DNA of 37,774 nt from Thalassotalea sp. 42_200_T64 (GTDB taxonomy: Bacteria > Pseudomonadota > Gammaproteobacteria > Enterobacterales > Alteromonadaceae), in NCBI GenBank assembly GCA_002162925.1, contig MABC01000080.1, positions 1 to 37,774 on the forward strand. Direction: 5' to 3'. The notes under the pieces are model-generated. The model searched no databases and was not told the origin of the DNA. It was given only the letters and a program-made list of their open reading frames with translations. Positions within the stretch are counted from its first letter, which is position 1, and each line of letters opens with the position of its first letter. Below are positions 1 to 7,067 of this stretch, piece by piece. Made by a program: the position numbers and the translations under genes.

Positions 1-427
1 CAAAGGCGGTAACGGTTTTTGCAAGTTGCTCTGACATCATTGGAACCGAAGTTATTAAGTTGCCATGAATTAAATCAGTTTAAAAAAGATAAGTTAAACT
101 ATGCTGCCGTAAGCTCACGTTCAATCTGGCTTCGCAATGATCTGGCGAACTTCAAACTGCGTTTGATAGCGCTTGAAGCCAAGGTTGCCGAAGAAGGACT
201 GATCCTGACGGAGTCCCAGGTCCAGGCATTGGAGCGCAAAAAAGCAAGATGATGAAGCCTGTGGCGAGATCGATACTGCTCATCCCGGCTATCTCGGATC
301 GCAGGACACCTTCTACGTCGGCACGTTCAAAGGCGTCGGCCGGGTTTATCAACAGACCTACATCGATACTTACGCCAAGGTCGCGCACTGTAAGCTCTAT
401 ACCACCAAGACGCCGATCACAGCAGCA
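1..427 (+). pseudogene. IS481-family transposase remnant
   Basis: This is the middle of a DDE integrase-type transposase, cut by the window edge at its 5' end and by the IS3 element at its 3' end. Frame 19-249 reads helical sequence ending in EEGLILTESQVQALERKK. A different frame from about 251 to 424 reads DDEACGEIDTAHPGYLGSQ, then DTFYVGTFKGVGRVYQQ and DTYAKVAHCKLYTTKTPITA, the conserved start of the IS481 catalytic core. Removing one base near position 248 joins the two frames. It therefore has a frameshift as well as two truncations and cannot be active. The family call rests on the motif string, remembered rather than searched. Confidence 0.85.
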
Positions 428-470
428 TGTAACCACCCCTTTTATAGATCAGATTTCAATAGAGTTTTCC
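428..470 (+). repeat. Left terminal inverted repeat of the IS3 element
   Basis: It starts TGTAACCACCCC and ends AATAGAGTTTTCC. Read against the reverse complement of 1581-1624, the outer TGTAACC and CCC, a central ATCAGA and the inner AATAGAGTTTTCC all match, with mismatches and one length difference between them. Confidence 0.88.
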
Positions 471-1222
471 TGCTTTAATTGTTCATAAAGCTTTGGTGGT
501 AAATCATTGAGTGATTCATGTGGTCGCTCATGATTATATTCCACCATCCAACTATCGGTTATTTCTCGTACTTCCGTCAATGAATTAAATAAATAACAAT
601 CTAAAACTTCATTACGGTAAGTTCGGTTGAATCGTTCTATATAGGCATTTTTTGTTGGTTTTCCTGGCTTAATGAAGTCTAGTTTAACGCCATGTTGCTC
701 CGACCATAATTCAAGTGCATGAGAGATAAACTCTGGCCCATTGTCCTGTCTCAGACGTTTCGGGTAACCTCGATAGGCCGCGATTCGATCGAGTACACGT
801 ATAACGCGAAGCGCAGGTAAACTCATATCAACCTCAATCGCTAATACCTCACGATTGTAATCATCAATGACATTAAACGTTCTAAAATGTCTGCCTGAGT
901 ATAAATTATCACTCATAAAATCCATTGACCAACAAGCATTGGCACTGGTTGGTACGGCGAGTGGCTCAGGTGTTCTTGCTGGTAATCGCTTTTTTGTTTT
1001 TCGTCTTAAATTGAGCTTTAAACCACAGTAAATGCGGTAAACACGTTTATGGTTCCAAGGATGACCTGAGAGCCGTAATCGTTTAAACAGCTTACGAAAA
1101 CCATACCTAGGGTGCTTTTGTGCTAACAAAGAAAGCACGTCAATGATCTCGGTATCATCAACCAATATTGCTTGGTAATAATAGGTACATCGACTAATAC
1201 AAAACGCTTCGCAAGCCAGCAC
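449..1222 (-). CDS. IS3-family transposase OrfB (DDE integrase core)
   Basis: OrfB supplies the catalytic part of the IS3 transposase, made as a fusion to OrfA by -1 frameshifting. The rve-type core shows the acidic triad: Asp in WSMDFMSDN, Asp in RQDNGPEF and Glu in KNAYIERFNR, followed by the usual YNHERPHESLNDLPP tail. The start given is only the first usable GTG; the same frame stays open upstream to the slippery site at 1288-1295, with KKAVKPSERKQLAQF between them. Translation alone from 1222 would lack the N-terminal part, as expected for OrfB. The catalytic region looks intact, but the OrfA half of the fusion is broken, so activity would need OrfA in trans. Confidence 0.9.
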   Translation of the reverse strand: MLACEAFCISRCTYYYQAILVDDTEIIDVLSLLAQKHPRYGFRKLFKRLRLSGHPWNHKRVYRIYCGLKLNLRRKTKKRLPARTPEPLAVPTSANACWSMDFMSDNLYSGRHFRTFNVIDDYNREVLAIEVDMSLPALRVIRVLDRIAAYRGYPKRLRQDNGPEFISHALELWSEQHGVKLDFIKPGKPTKNAYIERFNRTYRNEVLDCYLFNSLTEVREITDSWMVEYNHERPHESLNDLPPKLYEQLKQENSIEI

Positions 1223-1281
1223 AACACCTAAACCCAGTTCAATATGTGCGAACTGAGCTAACTGCTTTCGCTCTGATGGCT

Positions 1282-1552
1282 TTACAGCTTTTTTTCGATG
1301 ACTTCTTTGAGTGCCATATTTTGTAAACTGACATCAGCAAACATTTTCTTGAGTTTGAGATTTTCATCCTCAAGCGCTTTGAGTTTGGCTAAGTCAGATG
1401 CCTCCATACACACCGTACTGTGATTTCCACTTATAATAAGTGCTTTGGCCTACGCCATGTTGACGGCACAAATCAGGAACGGTCATCGCCCCTGACTCAC
1501 CTTCTTTTAACAGCGCAAAGATTTGAGATTCCGTGAATCGTTTATTTTTCAT
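1282..1552 (-). pseudogene. IS3-family OrfA, frameshifted
   Basis: OrfA is the helix-turn-helix, end-binding part of the IS3 transposase. From the ATG at 1552 it reads MKNKRFTESQIFALLKEG, then VPDLCRQHGVGQSTYYKWKS, a typical HTH. Near 1407-1415 the frame breaks: the expected YGGMEASDLAKLKALEDEN is only recovered in another frame, which ends in a leucine-zipper-like coiled coil (LKLKKMFADVSLQNMALKEV) and a TAA at 1282-1284. The sequence there has one more base than the family pattern implies. It could be a true inactivating indel or an assembly error. Confidence 0.85.
1288..1295 (-). promoter_or_regulatory. Programmed -1 frameshift site A7G (orfA to orfB)
   Basis: On the minus strand the run AAAAAAAG lies just before the orfA stop codon, where the two frames overlap. 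A-AAA-AAG is the standard slippery heptamer used by IS3-family elements to make the OrfAB transposase. The downstream frame is open from here into orfB. Confidence 0.8.
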
Positions 1553-1580
1553 TGTTTTTCTCCGTTAAGTAAATGTAACG

Positions 1581-1624
1581 GGAAAACTCTATTAAAGCGA
1601 TTCTGATTTTACGGGAGGGTTACA
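1581..1624 (-). repeat. Right terminal inverted repeat of the IS3 element
   Basis: Its reverse complement starts TGTAACCCTCCC and ends AATAGAGTTTTCC, matching the left end. It supplies the last ten codons and the stop of the exosortase reading frame, which therefore has a foreign C-terminus. Confidence 0.88.
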
Positions 1625-2623
1625 TTCCCTCAACCACGTCCATTTATTGGTGGACATGAGCGCCCAGAGCAATACTGGAATCGTGATAGAATAAACTCTG
1701 ATCAAATACGCCGTGTTGATAGAGAGTTCACTCTCAATACTGACCTCCTGGATAAAAAGGTAGCCGACGACCATAGCGAAGATCAGATGTACAAGCGATA
1801 GAAGGCCCATACCACAAACGAGTTTCACTGCCAATCGCGCTATATCGTTTGCCTTCGCCGAGGCAATCGTGAGAGCGAAGAAAATAGATGAGTCGAAAAC
1901 ATCGACTGAGATGGGGAACGTCAAGGAATTCCATGAACGATGGTAGGTTATCGTTTCTTTTGTAGCTGTAACGAAGAAATTGCTGCTTAAGAAGGCGTTA
2001 AATGCCCCTTCGGAGATGCTGGCTAAAACATTCAAATAGAACTCCATCACAAGTTGGAGTCCTAAAATCGCAATGAACGATACAAAAATGGCCACACTGC
2101 AAAACTTCAGCAATGTCTTGTCGGCGGAAGGCCCCTGGTTCCATGAGAGCCATATAAAGAAGACAGCTATGACAAATACGCCCTGCCACAGATAAGTGTG
2201 CACGAAATCGAAGATCGCGGGGAAACTCGCACCTGTAACGCCGAGGACAGCTATTCTCAGGACATTTAAGAAAACGATGATCACGCCGCCCGCTAAAATC
2301 CCCTTGATTTTGTAGCTGATATTGTGGGACGGAGAGGCGATAACAGCTACAGAAAATATCAACAGAAAATCTATCGCCGTGCATTCTGAGTTGATAAGCA
2401 TCTTGAACCCGGAGATTGTCACTGCCATAACAGTGTCTTCGTAGACGACAGGAACGCCGAAGGGTTTCAGGAAAACAACGACGAGAGAGCCCGTAAGGTC
2501 GATTAATCCGAGCAAAGAGAAGCCAGAGAGTAGACAGAGTGCGAGAAAAAGCGCACTAAGTAACACCAAAAAAAGGAGAGAAAACCTATAACCGCTGATA
2601 GTTGAGTATTCCTCTTTAGCCAT
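1592..2623 (-). CDS. Exosortase/archaeosortase-like membrane transpeptidase, 3' end replaced by IS
   Basis: Exosortases are multi-pass inner-membrane cysteine transpeptidases that cut C-terminal sorting signals (PEP-CTERM and relatives). The core is recognisable: Cys in INSECTAIDFLLIF, Arg in FLNVLRIAVLGVTG and His in FDFVHTYLWQ, in the usual order and spacing, each in or beside a hydrophobic segment. The start at 2623 is preferred because GGAGGT lies 7 bases upstream; an upstream in-frame ATG at 2668 has no such site. After the core come about 150 residues with further membrane segments, longer than the minimal enzyme. The last ten residues (CNPPVKSESL) are encoded by the IS3 end. No EPS genes or PEP-CTERM substrates are nearby, so it is an orphan here. 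I cannot assign a numbered exosortase class. Confidence 0.78.
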   Translation of the reverse strand: MAKEEYSTISGYRFSLLFLVLLSALFLALCLLSGFSLLGLIDLTGSLVVVFLKPFGVPVVYEDTVMAVTISGFKMLINSECTAIDFLLIFSVAVIASPSHNISYKIKGILAGGVIIVFLNVLRIAVLGVTGASFPAIFDFVHTYLWQGVFVIAVFFIWLSWNQGPSADKTLLKFCSVAIFVSFIAILGLQLVMEFYLNVLASISEGAFNAFLSSNFFVTATKETITYHRSWNSLTFPISVDVFDSSIFFALTIASAKANDIARLAVKLVCGMGLLSLVHLIFAMVVGYLFIQEVSIESELSINTAYLIRVYSITIPVLLWALMSTNKWTWLRECNPPVKSESL

Positions 2624-2806
2624 TCCAGATACCTCCATTGAATCTACAGTTAGTTGTAATTGTGCCACCTAGGGTCAAAAAAATCAGAGAATTATATCAT
2701 ATTGAAAATGGGGCCTCAACACTCACCATTTTTAACCAGCAATTCTCGGTGATTTAATTTTCGCTGTGTCCCGTTCGCATCGTTCGGACATCTACTAGTA
2801 TTAAAT

Positions 2807-2835
2807 TCAGCCTATATTTCAATGAAATAGGCTGA
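2807..2835. terminator. Hairpin in a 350-bp non-coding stretch
   Basis: TCAGCCT and AGGCTGA form a 7-bp stem, with inner ATTTCA/TGAAAT pairing across a 2-base bulge. TTCCTTTTT follows on the + strand, as in a Rho-independent terminator. No + strand gene precedes it, so it may be a leftover of a deleted gene or insertion sequence. The rest of 2624-2975 holds no gene I can support; a short imperfect inverted repeat (TGTCC...GGACA) lies near 2767-2791. Confidence 0.4.
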
Positions 2836-2975
2836 TCACTTCCTTTTTCTCTAAAGTATTTCTAATTTTTATCATCGAAAACTATTTTTATTTAGCGATA
2901 TTCTACATTTTTAAATTTTAGGCGGAGAACTCCTGTGTTTTGTATGAACGTTGTTAACTTCTATTTTCGTTATAT

Positions 2976-3297
2976 TTAATCAGGAAAATAGTAACCCACT
3001 AAGACACCATCCCATGCAGTTACTAACTTTGCTTTCCCACTAGGTATTGCCTTAGTAAAAATTTCTGCTGGTGTTCTGCCATCTAAATTACTATGCGGCC
3101 TGATCACGTTATACCATGTTTGATAAATATCTAGCTCAACTTGTAAATGCGTTGCCGAAATTGAAATTTGTCGCCATTTTCGTTTAAATGTACCAAAGCA
3201 ACGTTCAATTCGTCCATTTTGCCAAGGGCAAGCAATATCTGTTGCCTGGTGTTTTATCGATAAAAATTTTAGAGCTACATTAATCAGTTTTAAACAG
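2976..3297 (-). pseudogene. C-terminal remnant of an integrase-core transposase
   Basis: Reading leftwards, the frame gives KFLSIKHQATD, then IACPWQNGRIERCFGTFK, RQISISATHLQVELDIYQTW and YNVIRPHSNLDGRTPAEIF before a stop at 2976-2978. PWQNGRIER carries the third catalytic acidic residue of an rve/DDE transposase, and NVIRPHSNLDGRTP is the usual tail. The upstream two thirds, including the first two catalytic Asp residues, are missing; a stop appears about 17 residues above the motif. It differs in sequence from the IS3 element and the IS481 remnant to the left, so at least three transposon families have visited this region. Confidence 0.8.
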
Positions 3298-3430
3298 CAA
3301 TGAAACTAAGTAAAAAATTAAGTTAAATAGCCACGATATTATTTTCATATATTTTTTGATTTTGAAAACAGTTAAGTGAGCATATTTTATTGCATTCATT
3401 ATGGGTATCAAATTAAACAAGATGGGCGTG

Positions 3431-3460
3431 TTGGACGTTTGAGCATTTCATTTCTAGATA
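3431..3460 (+). promoter_or_regulatory. Possible sigma-70 promoter of the toxin-antitoxin pair
   Basis: TTGGAC and TAGATA are spaced 18 bases apart, about 55 bases upstream of the antitoxin start. This is a plain consensus match and the only reasonable one I saw in the gap. Confidence 0.35.
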
Positions 3461-3516
3461 ATACTTAACAGGTGCGGTAAACTGGTATTGTTAATGTTGT
3501 TTTTAGAGGTGCTATT

Positions 3517-3783
3517 ATGCAAGCAAAATTCTCAGAAGATGTGATTCCTTTATCTGATCTTAAAATAAATCCAGGCAAGGTAGTTAATCACGCTAAAGAT
3601 TCACATCGACCAGTATTAGTTACGAGTCGTGGACGAGGTATAGCGGTAGTTCAAGGGCTTGAAGAATATGAAAAGAATATCGAAGAACTTGCTTTTATAA
3701 AAGCTATTGCTAGAGGCATGCTCGATATTAAAGAAGGGGATAAATCAGATATTAGCGATGTAAAAGCAAGGCTTGGTTTATAG
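3517..3783 (+). CDS. Phd/YefM-family antitoxin
   Basis: An 88-residue protein that would neutralise the ParE-like toxin encoded 2 bases downstream and, as usual for the family, repress the shared promoter. The N-terminal half shows the Phd/YefM DNA-binding pattern: IPLSDLKINPGKVVNHAKDS, then RPVLVTSRGRGIAVVQGLEEYE. The C-terminal helix region (residues about 55-88) would be the toxin-binding part. AGAGGTG lies 6 bases before the ATG. Size, gene order (antitoxin first) and spacing fit a type II module. Confidence 0.9.
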   Translation: MQAKFSEDVIPLSDLKINPGKVVNHAKDSHRPVLVTSRGRGIAVVQGLEEYEKNIEELAFIKAIARGMLDIKEGDKSDISDVKARLGL

Positions 3784-3785
3784 TC

Positions 3786-4073
3786 GTGAAAATTGAATTT
3801 GCAGAGTCGGCTATATGTGATTTAGAAGATATCAGATCATATTACACAGAGCAGCAGGTACCACAAGTTGGTGAGAGTTTTATTTTGGAAATGATCAGCC
3901 ATATTGAAACATTGCCTTCTAACCCTGAAATTGGTAGGCAAGTACCAGAGTTTTCAGTGTCATTGATTAGAGAGTTAATTCATTCTCCTTTTCGTATTGT
4001 TTACGTATTAAACGAAACTAGCATTCAAATAATTAGAATCTGGCGAAGCGAAAGGTTAATGCGATTGCCATAA
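3786..4073 (+). CDS. ParE/RelE-superfamily toxin
   Basis: A 95-residue toxin with a GTG start, following the antitoxin stop by 2 bases, so translation is probably coupled. FAESAICDLEDIRSYYTEQQ at the N-terminus and the strand-rich LIRELIHSPFRIVYVLNE plus IIRIWRSERLMRLP at the C-terminus match the ParE/RelE fold. ParE members poison gyrase and RelE members cut mRNA on the ribosome. The wording of this sequence (DLEDIRSYY, FRIVY) is closer to ParE, but the target cannot be proved here. The gene is full length and shows no decay, unlike its surroundings, consistent with selection through addiction. Confidence 0.88.
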   Translation: MKIEFAESAICDLEDIRSYYTEQQVPQVGESFILEMISHIETLPSNPEIGRQVPEFSVSLIRELIHSPFRIVYVLNETSIQIIRIWRSERLMRLP

Positions 4074-4084
4074 AATACTCTCTG

Positions 4085-4390
4085 GCACTATTCTGTGAGT
4101 TTGCAAAGAATATCTATTAAGTTTAAATCCAAGCTCTGTCATGAACACCACCCGTAATATCTAGCTTGATACACATTAATCCAATTGACTCCGATACCGA
4201 CAACGTGATTGTGATTCCGGTTGTCGAGGGTTCAAATCCCATTAGCCACCCCATTTTTCTTTCCTAGTTTCAAATTCATCACCCCAGTGTTATTAAACTC
4301 TATAGCCAAATTGTCTTTTTCTAAACACGCAATAAACCCCAACTAATTTACAGAACCATAAATTGTTTCTGTGCATATCCTGTACGCATT
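4085..4390 (+). repeat. tRNA-His-tail repeat, copy 1
   Basis: The core at 4207-4253 is the 3' half of a tRNA-His: GATTGTGATTCCGG (anticodon arm, GTG anticodon), GAGGGTTCAAATCCC (T arm), then ATTAGCCACCCCA including the encoded CCA. The 5' half is absent. Upstream ATTCTGTGAGTTT and downstream TATAGCCAA, ACCATAAATT and ATATCCTGTAC are shared with copy 2 near 8.7 kb, so the repeat unit is larger than a bare attachment core. This unit fills most of the non-coding gap 4074-4545. Confidence 0.8.
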
Positions 4391-4454
4391 TAATTCCAAG
4401 TAGATCTCATTCCTGTAAAGTGCTGCTAACGAACTGGTGAATGTGTGAGCATTG

Positions 4455-4476
4455 GCATGGGGTTATTGAGTTGCTG
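4455..4476 (+). repeat. 22-bp direct repeat, left copy
   Basis: GCATGGGGTT followed by ATTGAGTTGCTG. The same 22 bases with one difference recur at 6851-6872, where they are fused to a truncated integrase gene. The two copies bracket the hydrolase/AraC/integrase-start block of about 2.4 kb. Confidence 0.7.
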
Positions 4477-4545
4477 ATGTGTTGGTATTTGCTCTTATGT
4501 ATATTTTTTGTGAAAAAACATCTTATGTTGGTACTTAAAAGAAGC

Positions 4546-4570
4546 AAAGGGATCAGACACTGACCCCTTT
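4546..4570 (-). terminator. Terminator hairpin after the cysteine hydrolase
   Basis: On the minus strand AAAGGGGTCAG and CTGATCCCTTT pair over 11 bp with one mismatch and a 3-base loop, followed by GCTTCTTTT. It lies about 30 bases after the hydrolase stop. The half-motif AAAGGGATCAGA recurs at about 6475-6486 beyond the AraC gene, which resembles the short palindromic repeats mobilised by REP-associated transposases, so it may be both repeat and terminator. Confidence 0.6.
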
Positions 4571-4598
4571 GATTTTGTGTGATTTTTATTTTCACCCA

Positions 4599-5342
4599 TT
4601 ATTTAAATGCTGTTTTGTTGGTAATGGCTTTCACCGCATCTTCGGTTGTTACAACTGCGTTGGCTAGGTATCTGAAGTTCACTAGAGCCGCTTCATAGCC
4701 ATCCCCTTCGGGAACTTGTGCGCCAGCTGTGGCATCTTTCACAACAACAACTTCAAAACCTTGCTCCAGCAATTCACGTAAATGTGATTCAACACATAGG
4801 TTGGCAGACATACCAGCTAGAATTACTTTGTCTATACCTCGTTTGCGTAACTGAAGGACTAGGTCATTGGTCTCAGGGCCATAAACTTTATGAGGGCTGG
4901 TGATGACGGTCTTACCGTCTTGGATATACGGCTTATACTGCTTCAGCCAATCTGCCCCCGAATTTTCAAAACCATCGATACTTAACGCATCCTTACGATC
5001 AAACATCTTAATGTGGTGCATCAATTTTTCCAGCGCACCTTCAAATTTCCAGTTATAATCGGTTTGGTAGTAATAATGTGGCGAGACAAATACTGGCACA
5101 TTATTTTTCTTTGCTGCCTTGAACAGGCTTTCTATGTTTTTGATTGTATTGTTTTTGACCACGCTCTTGCCGACAACGCCCCAAGTCACGCCCTTCTCAC
5201 TCAGAAAGTCGTTTTGTGGGTCGGTGGTCACCAATGCCGTTCGATCCGGATCAAACGTCATACCTGGGTTGGGCAACCCGGCATAAGCGCAAACCTGGAA
5301 ACCAATCAATAGGAGCCCGGTAACTATTTGTATATTTAACAT
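4599..5342 (-). CDS. Exported isochorismatase-like cysteine hydrolase
   Basis: A 247-residue member of the isochorismatase/nicotinamidase superfamily, which hydrolyses amides, carbamates or vinyl ethers through an Asp-Lys-Cys triad. Candidate residues are D41 in TTDPQNDFL, K152 in SPHKVYGPE and C183 in GMSANLCVESHLRELLEQGF, the last being the family signature with its nucleophile. The start at 5342 is chosen for AGAGGAG 8 bases upstream. The first 21 residues (MLNIQIVTGLLLIGFQVCAYA) form a Sec signal peptide, so the enzyme should be periplasmic, which is unusual for a mostly cytoplasmic family. The substrate cannot be read from the sequence. The divergent AraC gene is the likely regulator. 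Confidence 0.88.
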   Translation of the reverse strand: MLNIQIVTGLLLIGFQVCAYAGLPNPGMTFDPDRTALVTTDPQNDFLSEKGVTWGVVGKSVVKNNTIKNIESLFKAAKKNNVPVFVSPHYYYQTDYNWKFEGALEKLMHHIKMFDRKDALSIDGFENSGADWLKQYKPYIQDGKTVITSPHKVYGPETNDLVLQLRKRGIDKVILAGMSANLCVESHLRELLEQGFEVVVVKDATAGAQVPEGDGYEAALVNFRYLANAVVTTEDAVKAITNKTAFK

Positions 5343-5411
5343 GTTGTTATCTCCTCTTTGTAATCTAACTTTGTTTGTTGCCCGCTCCAGCAACCAATCG
5401 GGTTTACTGGG

Positions 5412-5465
5412 CTATTAATATAATAGCGGCGCATAAGACTAAATAATATGTCTGGATATCTGGAA
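5412..5465. promoter_or_regulatory. Divergent control region of hydrolase and AraC genes
   Basis: Within the 166-base space between the two starts lie a perfect inverted repeat, GCTATTA-ATA-TAATAGC (5412-5428), and a direct repeat, TCTGGATA-TCTGGA (5452-5465). Direct half-sites are typical of AraC-family operators. The AT-rich inverted repeat may overlap a -10 element. Their role is inferred from position only. Confidence 0.4.
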
Positions 5466-5508
5466 TTTATATCTAATCGTCCAAATATTTCATCTATACT
5501 AAATTCTG

Positions 5509-6423
5509 ATGGATATTCTGAATGATGTACTCAAAACGCTGCGCTTGAGTTCCAAAGTCTTTTTGGATGCAAAGTTTTGTGACGAATGGGTCATTGATAT
5601 GTCGTCGATGAATTTGCAAATCAACTTTCATGTTATTGCAAACGGTGATTGTTGGTTACACACGCCTGACACACCCACTCCAATAGCGCTACATGCAGGT
5701 GATCTGATGTTTTGTTTACATAATCCTCTGCTTTTTATTTCTCATAGTTCGGAGTACCCTGCGGATGATTTGCCACGCAACATGCCAACGACAGAAGATA
5801 AACAGGGCAAATCAACGTCATTGATTTGCGGTTATTGTGAGTTTCTTCAACATTATTGGAACCCGATACTAAAGGAGTTGCCGGATGTAATGGTGATTCC
5901 CGCGGCAGACTCGACCAAAACTAATTTGGCGATCATCATTAACATGATGATCGCTGAAACTAATTATGGTCATGTTGGTTCAAATGCAATCGTCGATCGC
6001 TTGTCCGATATTCTGTTTATCGAGGCCATTCGAACATACATGCTGCTACACGAGACTAATCTTGGTTATATTGCCGTCCTCAAAGATCCTCGCCTTTCCA
6101 AAGCATTGACCAGTTTTCATAAGCAGCCCGAGCATCACTGGTGTGTGCAAGCACTGTCCGAAGAAGCCGGGATGTCTCGATCTGGTTTTGCCGAGCAGTT
6201 TAAAAAAATGCTTAATATGTCACCGATGGAATATGTCACTGGTTGGCGCATGCAGCAAGCCTATGACATGCTGATATCAGAGAATAAATCTGTGATGCAC
6301 ATTGCCGAGAATTGTGGTTATCAAAGCGAACCAGCCTTTCGAAAAGCCTTCAAGAAACAATTTAATGTTGGTCCTGGCACGATACGAAGGGAAGCAAGAG
6401 AACCGGCTGGTTCAGTGCATTAA
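5509..6423 (+). CDS. AraC-family transcriptional regulator (cupin_6 type)
   Basis: A 304-residue regulator. The N-terminus (MDILNDVLKTLRLSSKVFLD, then NGDCWLHTP and ALHAGDLMF) matches the cupin-like sensor domain of this AraC subgroup. The C-terminal 100 residues hold two helix-turn-helix motifs: CVQALSEEAGMSRSGFAEQF and SVMHIAENCGYQSEPAFRKA, followed by FNVGPGTIRRE. It is divergent from the exported hydrolase and is probably its activator, with the effector unknown. The gene looks intact. No good ribosome site precedes the ATG, so the true start is a little uncertain. Confidence 0.92.
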   Translation: MDILNDVLKTLRLSSKVFLDAKFCDEWVIDMSSMNLQINFHVIANGDCWLHTPDTPTPIALHAGDLMFCLHNPLLFISHSSEYPADDLPRNMPTTEDKQGKSTSLICGYCEFLQHYWNPILKELPDVMVIPAADSTKTNLAIIINMMIAETNYGHVGSNAIVDRLSDILFIEAIRTYMLLHETNLGYIAVLKDPRLSKALTSFHKQPEHHWCVQALSEEAGMSRSGFAEQFKKMLNMSPMEYVTGWRMQQAYDMLISENKSVMHIAENCGYQSEPAFRKAFKKQFNVGPGTIRREAREPAGSVH

Positions 6424-6532
6424 AGGGCTCAGTATCTGAGGGATCCCCACGAACTTAAAAACAAACCGAAATCAAAGGGATCAGAGTCATTCGATGTGTT
6501 ATCGCATACCGTAATAACATCATCAAACCTAT

Positions 6533-6565
6533 ATTAATTCCTTAGATTAACCCTAGGGAATTAAT
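6533..6565 (+). promoter_or_regulatory. Hairpin covering the integrase ribosome site, copy 1
   Basis: ATTAATTCC and GGAATTAAT pair perfectly, extended by TTAG/CTAG to a 13-bp stem with a 7-base loop. It ends 3 bases before the integrase ATG at 6569 and contains the only Shine-Dalgarno-like bases (AGGGA). Formed in mRNA it would hide the ribosome site. The same structure precedes a second integrase remnant at 13904-13937. Confidence 0.6.
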
Positions 6566-6568
6566 ATC

Positions 6569-6865
6569 ATGCCAACAACCACTATAACCAAACGATTTAA
6601 ATTCACAGACAAAACCATCCGAGCCATCCCCAACAACCCTACTAACTCTAATTCTAACTCTAACTCTAACTCCACATACCTTGAACTAAGCGATACGCAA
6701 GTTATTGGCTTAAAATGCTTGGTTGGTAAAACAGGTAACAAACGCTTCTTATTCCGTTACATCTACCATGGCAAGAAACAGAGTATTAGCCTGGGCAGCT
6801 TTAATGATATCAATGTTGCTGCTGCCCGAAAGATAGCTCAAAAACATCGAGCATGGGGTTGTTGA
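6569..6865 (+). pseudogene. Tyrosine recombinase, N-terminal arm-binding domain only
   Basis: The 98-residue product has the DUF4102-type arm-DNA-binding domain that starts P4-like integrases: RFKFTDKTIRAIPNN, then YLELSDTQVIGLKCLVGKTG, FLFRYIYHGKKQSISLGSF and NVAAARKIAQKH. It stops with RAWGC where the 22-bp direct repeat at 6851 takes over, so the core-binding and catalytic domains are missing. A run of five Asn-Ser pairs (residues 26-35) comes from a hexanucleotide repeat. A catalytic-domain remnant of a similar enzyme lies at 7699-8270, possibly the other end of the same gene. Confidence 0.8.
6641..6672 (+). repeat. Hexanucleotide repeat inside the integrase remnant
   Basis: About five units of AACTCT (one with a single change, AATTCT) encode alternating Asn-Ser. 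The 6-bp unit keeps the frame, so copy changes would alter linker length rather than switch expression. On the opposite strand it produces a spurious Glu-Leu run. Confidence 0.75.
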
Positions 6866-6872
6866 GTTGCTG
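6851..6872 (+). repeat. 22-bp direct repeat, right copy
   Basis: It matches 4455-4476 except for one base. The integrase frame ends within it, so it marks a recombination junction. Confidence 0.7.
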
Positions 6873-6971
6873 CGGTTGTGGGAGTTATGGTCTGGGTTGG
6901 GTAGTTTGTGCGCATTGAAGACATGACAACTATTCTTATTTAATGGTTTTTTTTACATAATTAAGCGGACG

Positions 6972-7067
6972 ATGGCTCGTTATGCAATATTTAAAAAGGC
7001 TGATATACCTCTATGCGTCATTACCCCACATAAACAAGCATTTGATAATGTCAGAAACTACTGGTAA
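6972..7067 (+). CDS. Unrecognised 31-residue open frame
   Basis: In the 315-base gap between the integrase stub and the GFA gene, an ATG opens a short frame beginning MARYAIFKKADIPLC and ending NVRNYW. I do not recognise it. No clear ribosome site precedes it. It has a protein-like composition and could be a real small peptide or a piece of a lost gene. Nothing else in 6873-7180 is supported. Confidence 0.25.
   Translation: MARYAIFKKADIPLCVITPHKQAFDNVRNYW

Larger units (their letters stand above)
428..1624 (-). mobile_element. IS3-family insertion sequence, 1,197 bp
   Basis: A complete-looking element: both ends begin TGTAACC read inwards, the terminal repeats match imperfectly over about 43 bp, and the interior holds an orfA/orfB transposase pair on the minus strand separated by an A7G slippery site. 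The left end sits inside an IS481 remnant and the right end inside an exosortase gene. The bases next to the two ends (GCA on the left, TTC on the right) do not match, so there is no 3-4 bp target duplication. This suggests that the flanks were rearranged after insertion, for example by recombination between two copies. orfA carries a frameshift, so the copy is probably not autonomous. Confidence 0.9.

Noticed and set aside
4207..4253. A second tRNA gene with GTG anticodon
   Set aside because: Only the 3' half is present; the D arm and 5' acceptor strand are absent in this copy and in those at 8681 and 22592.
6553..6741. Protein with a Glu-Leu run on the minus strand
   Set aside because: It is the antisense reading of the hexanucleotide repeat in the integrase stub; no other support.
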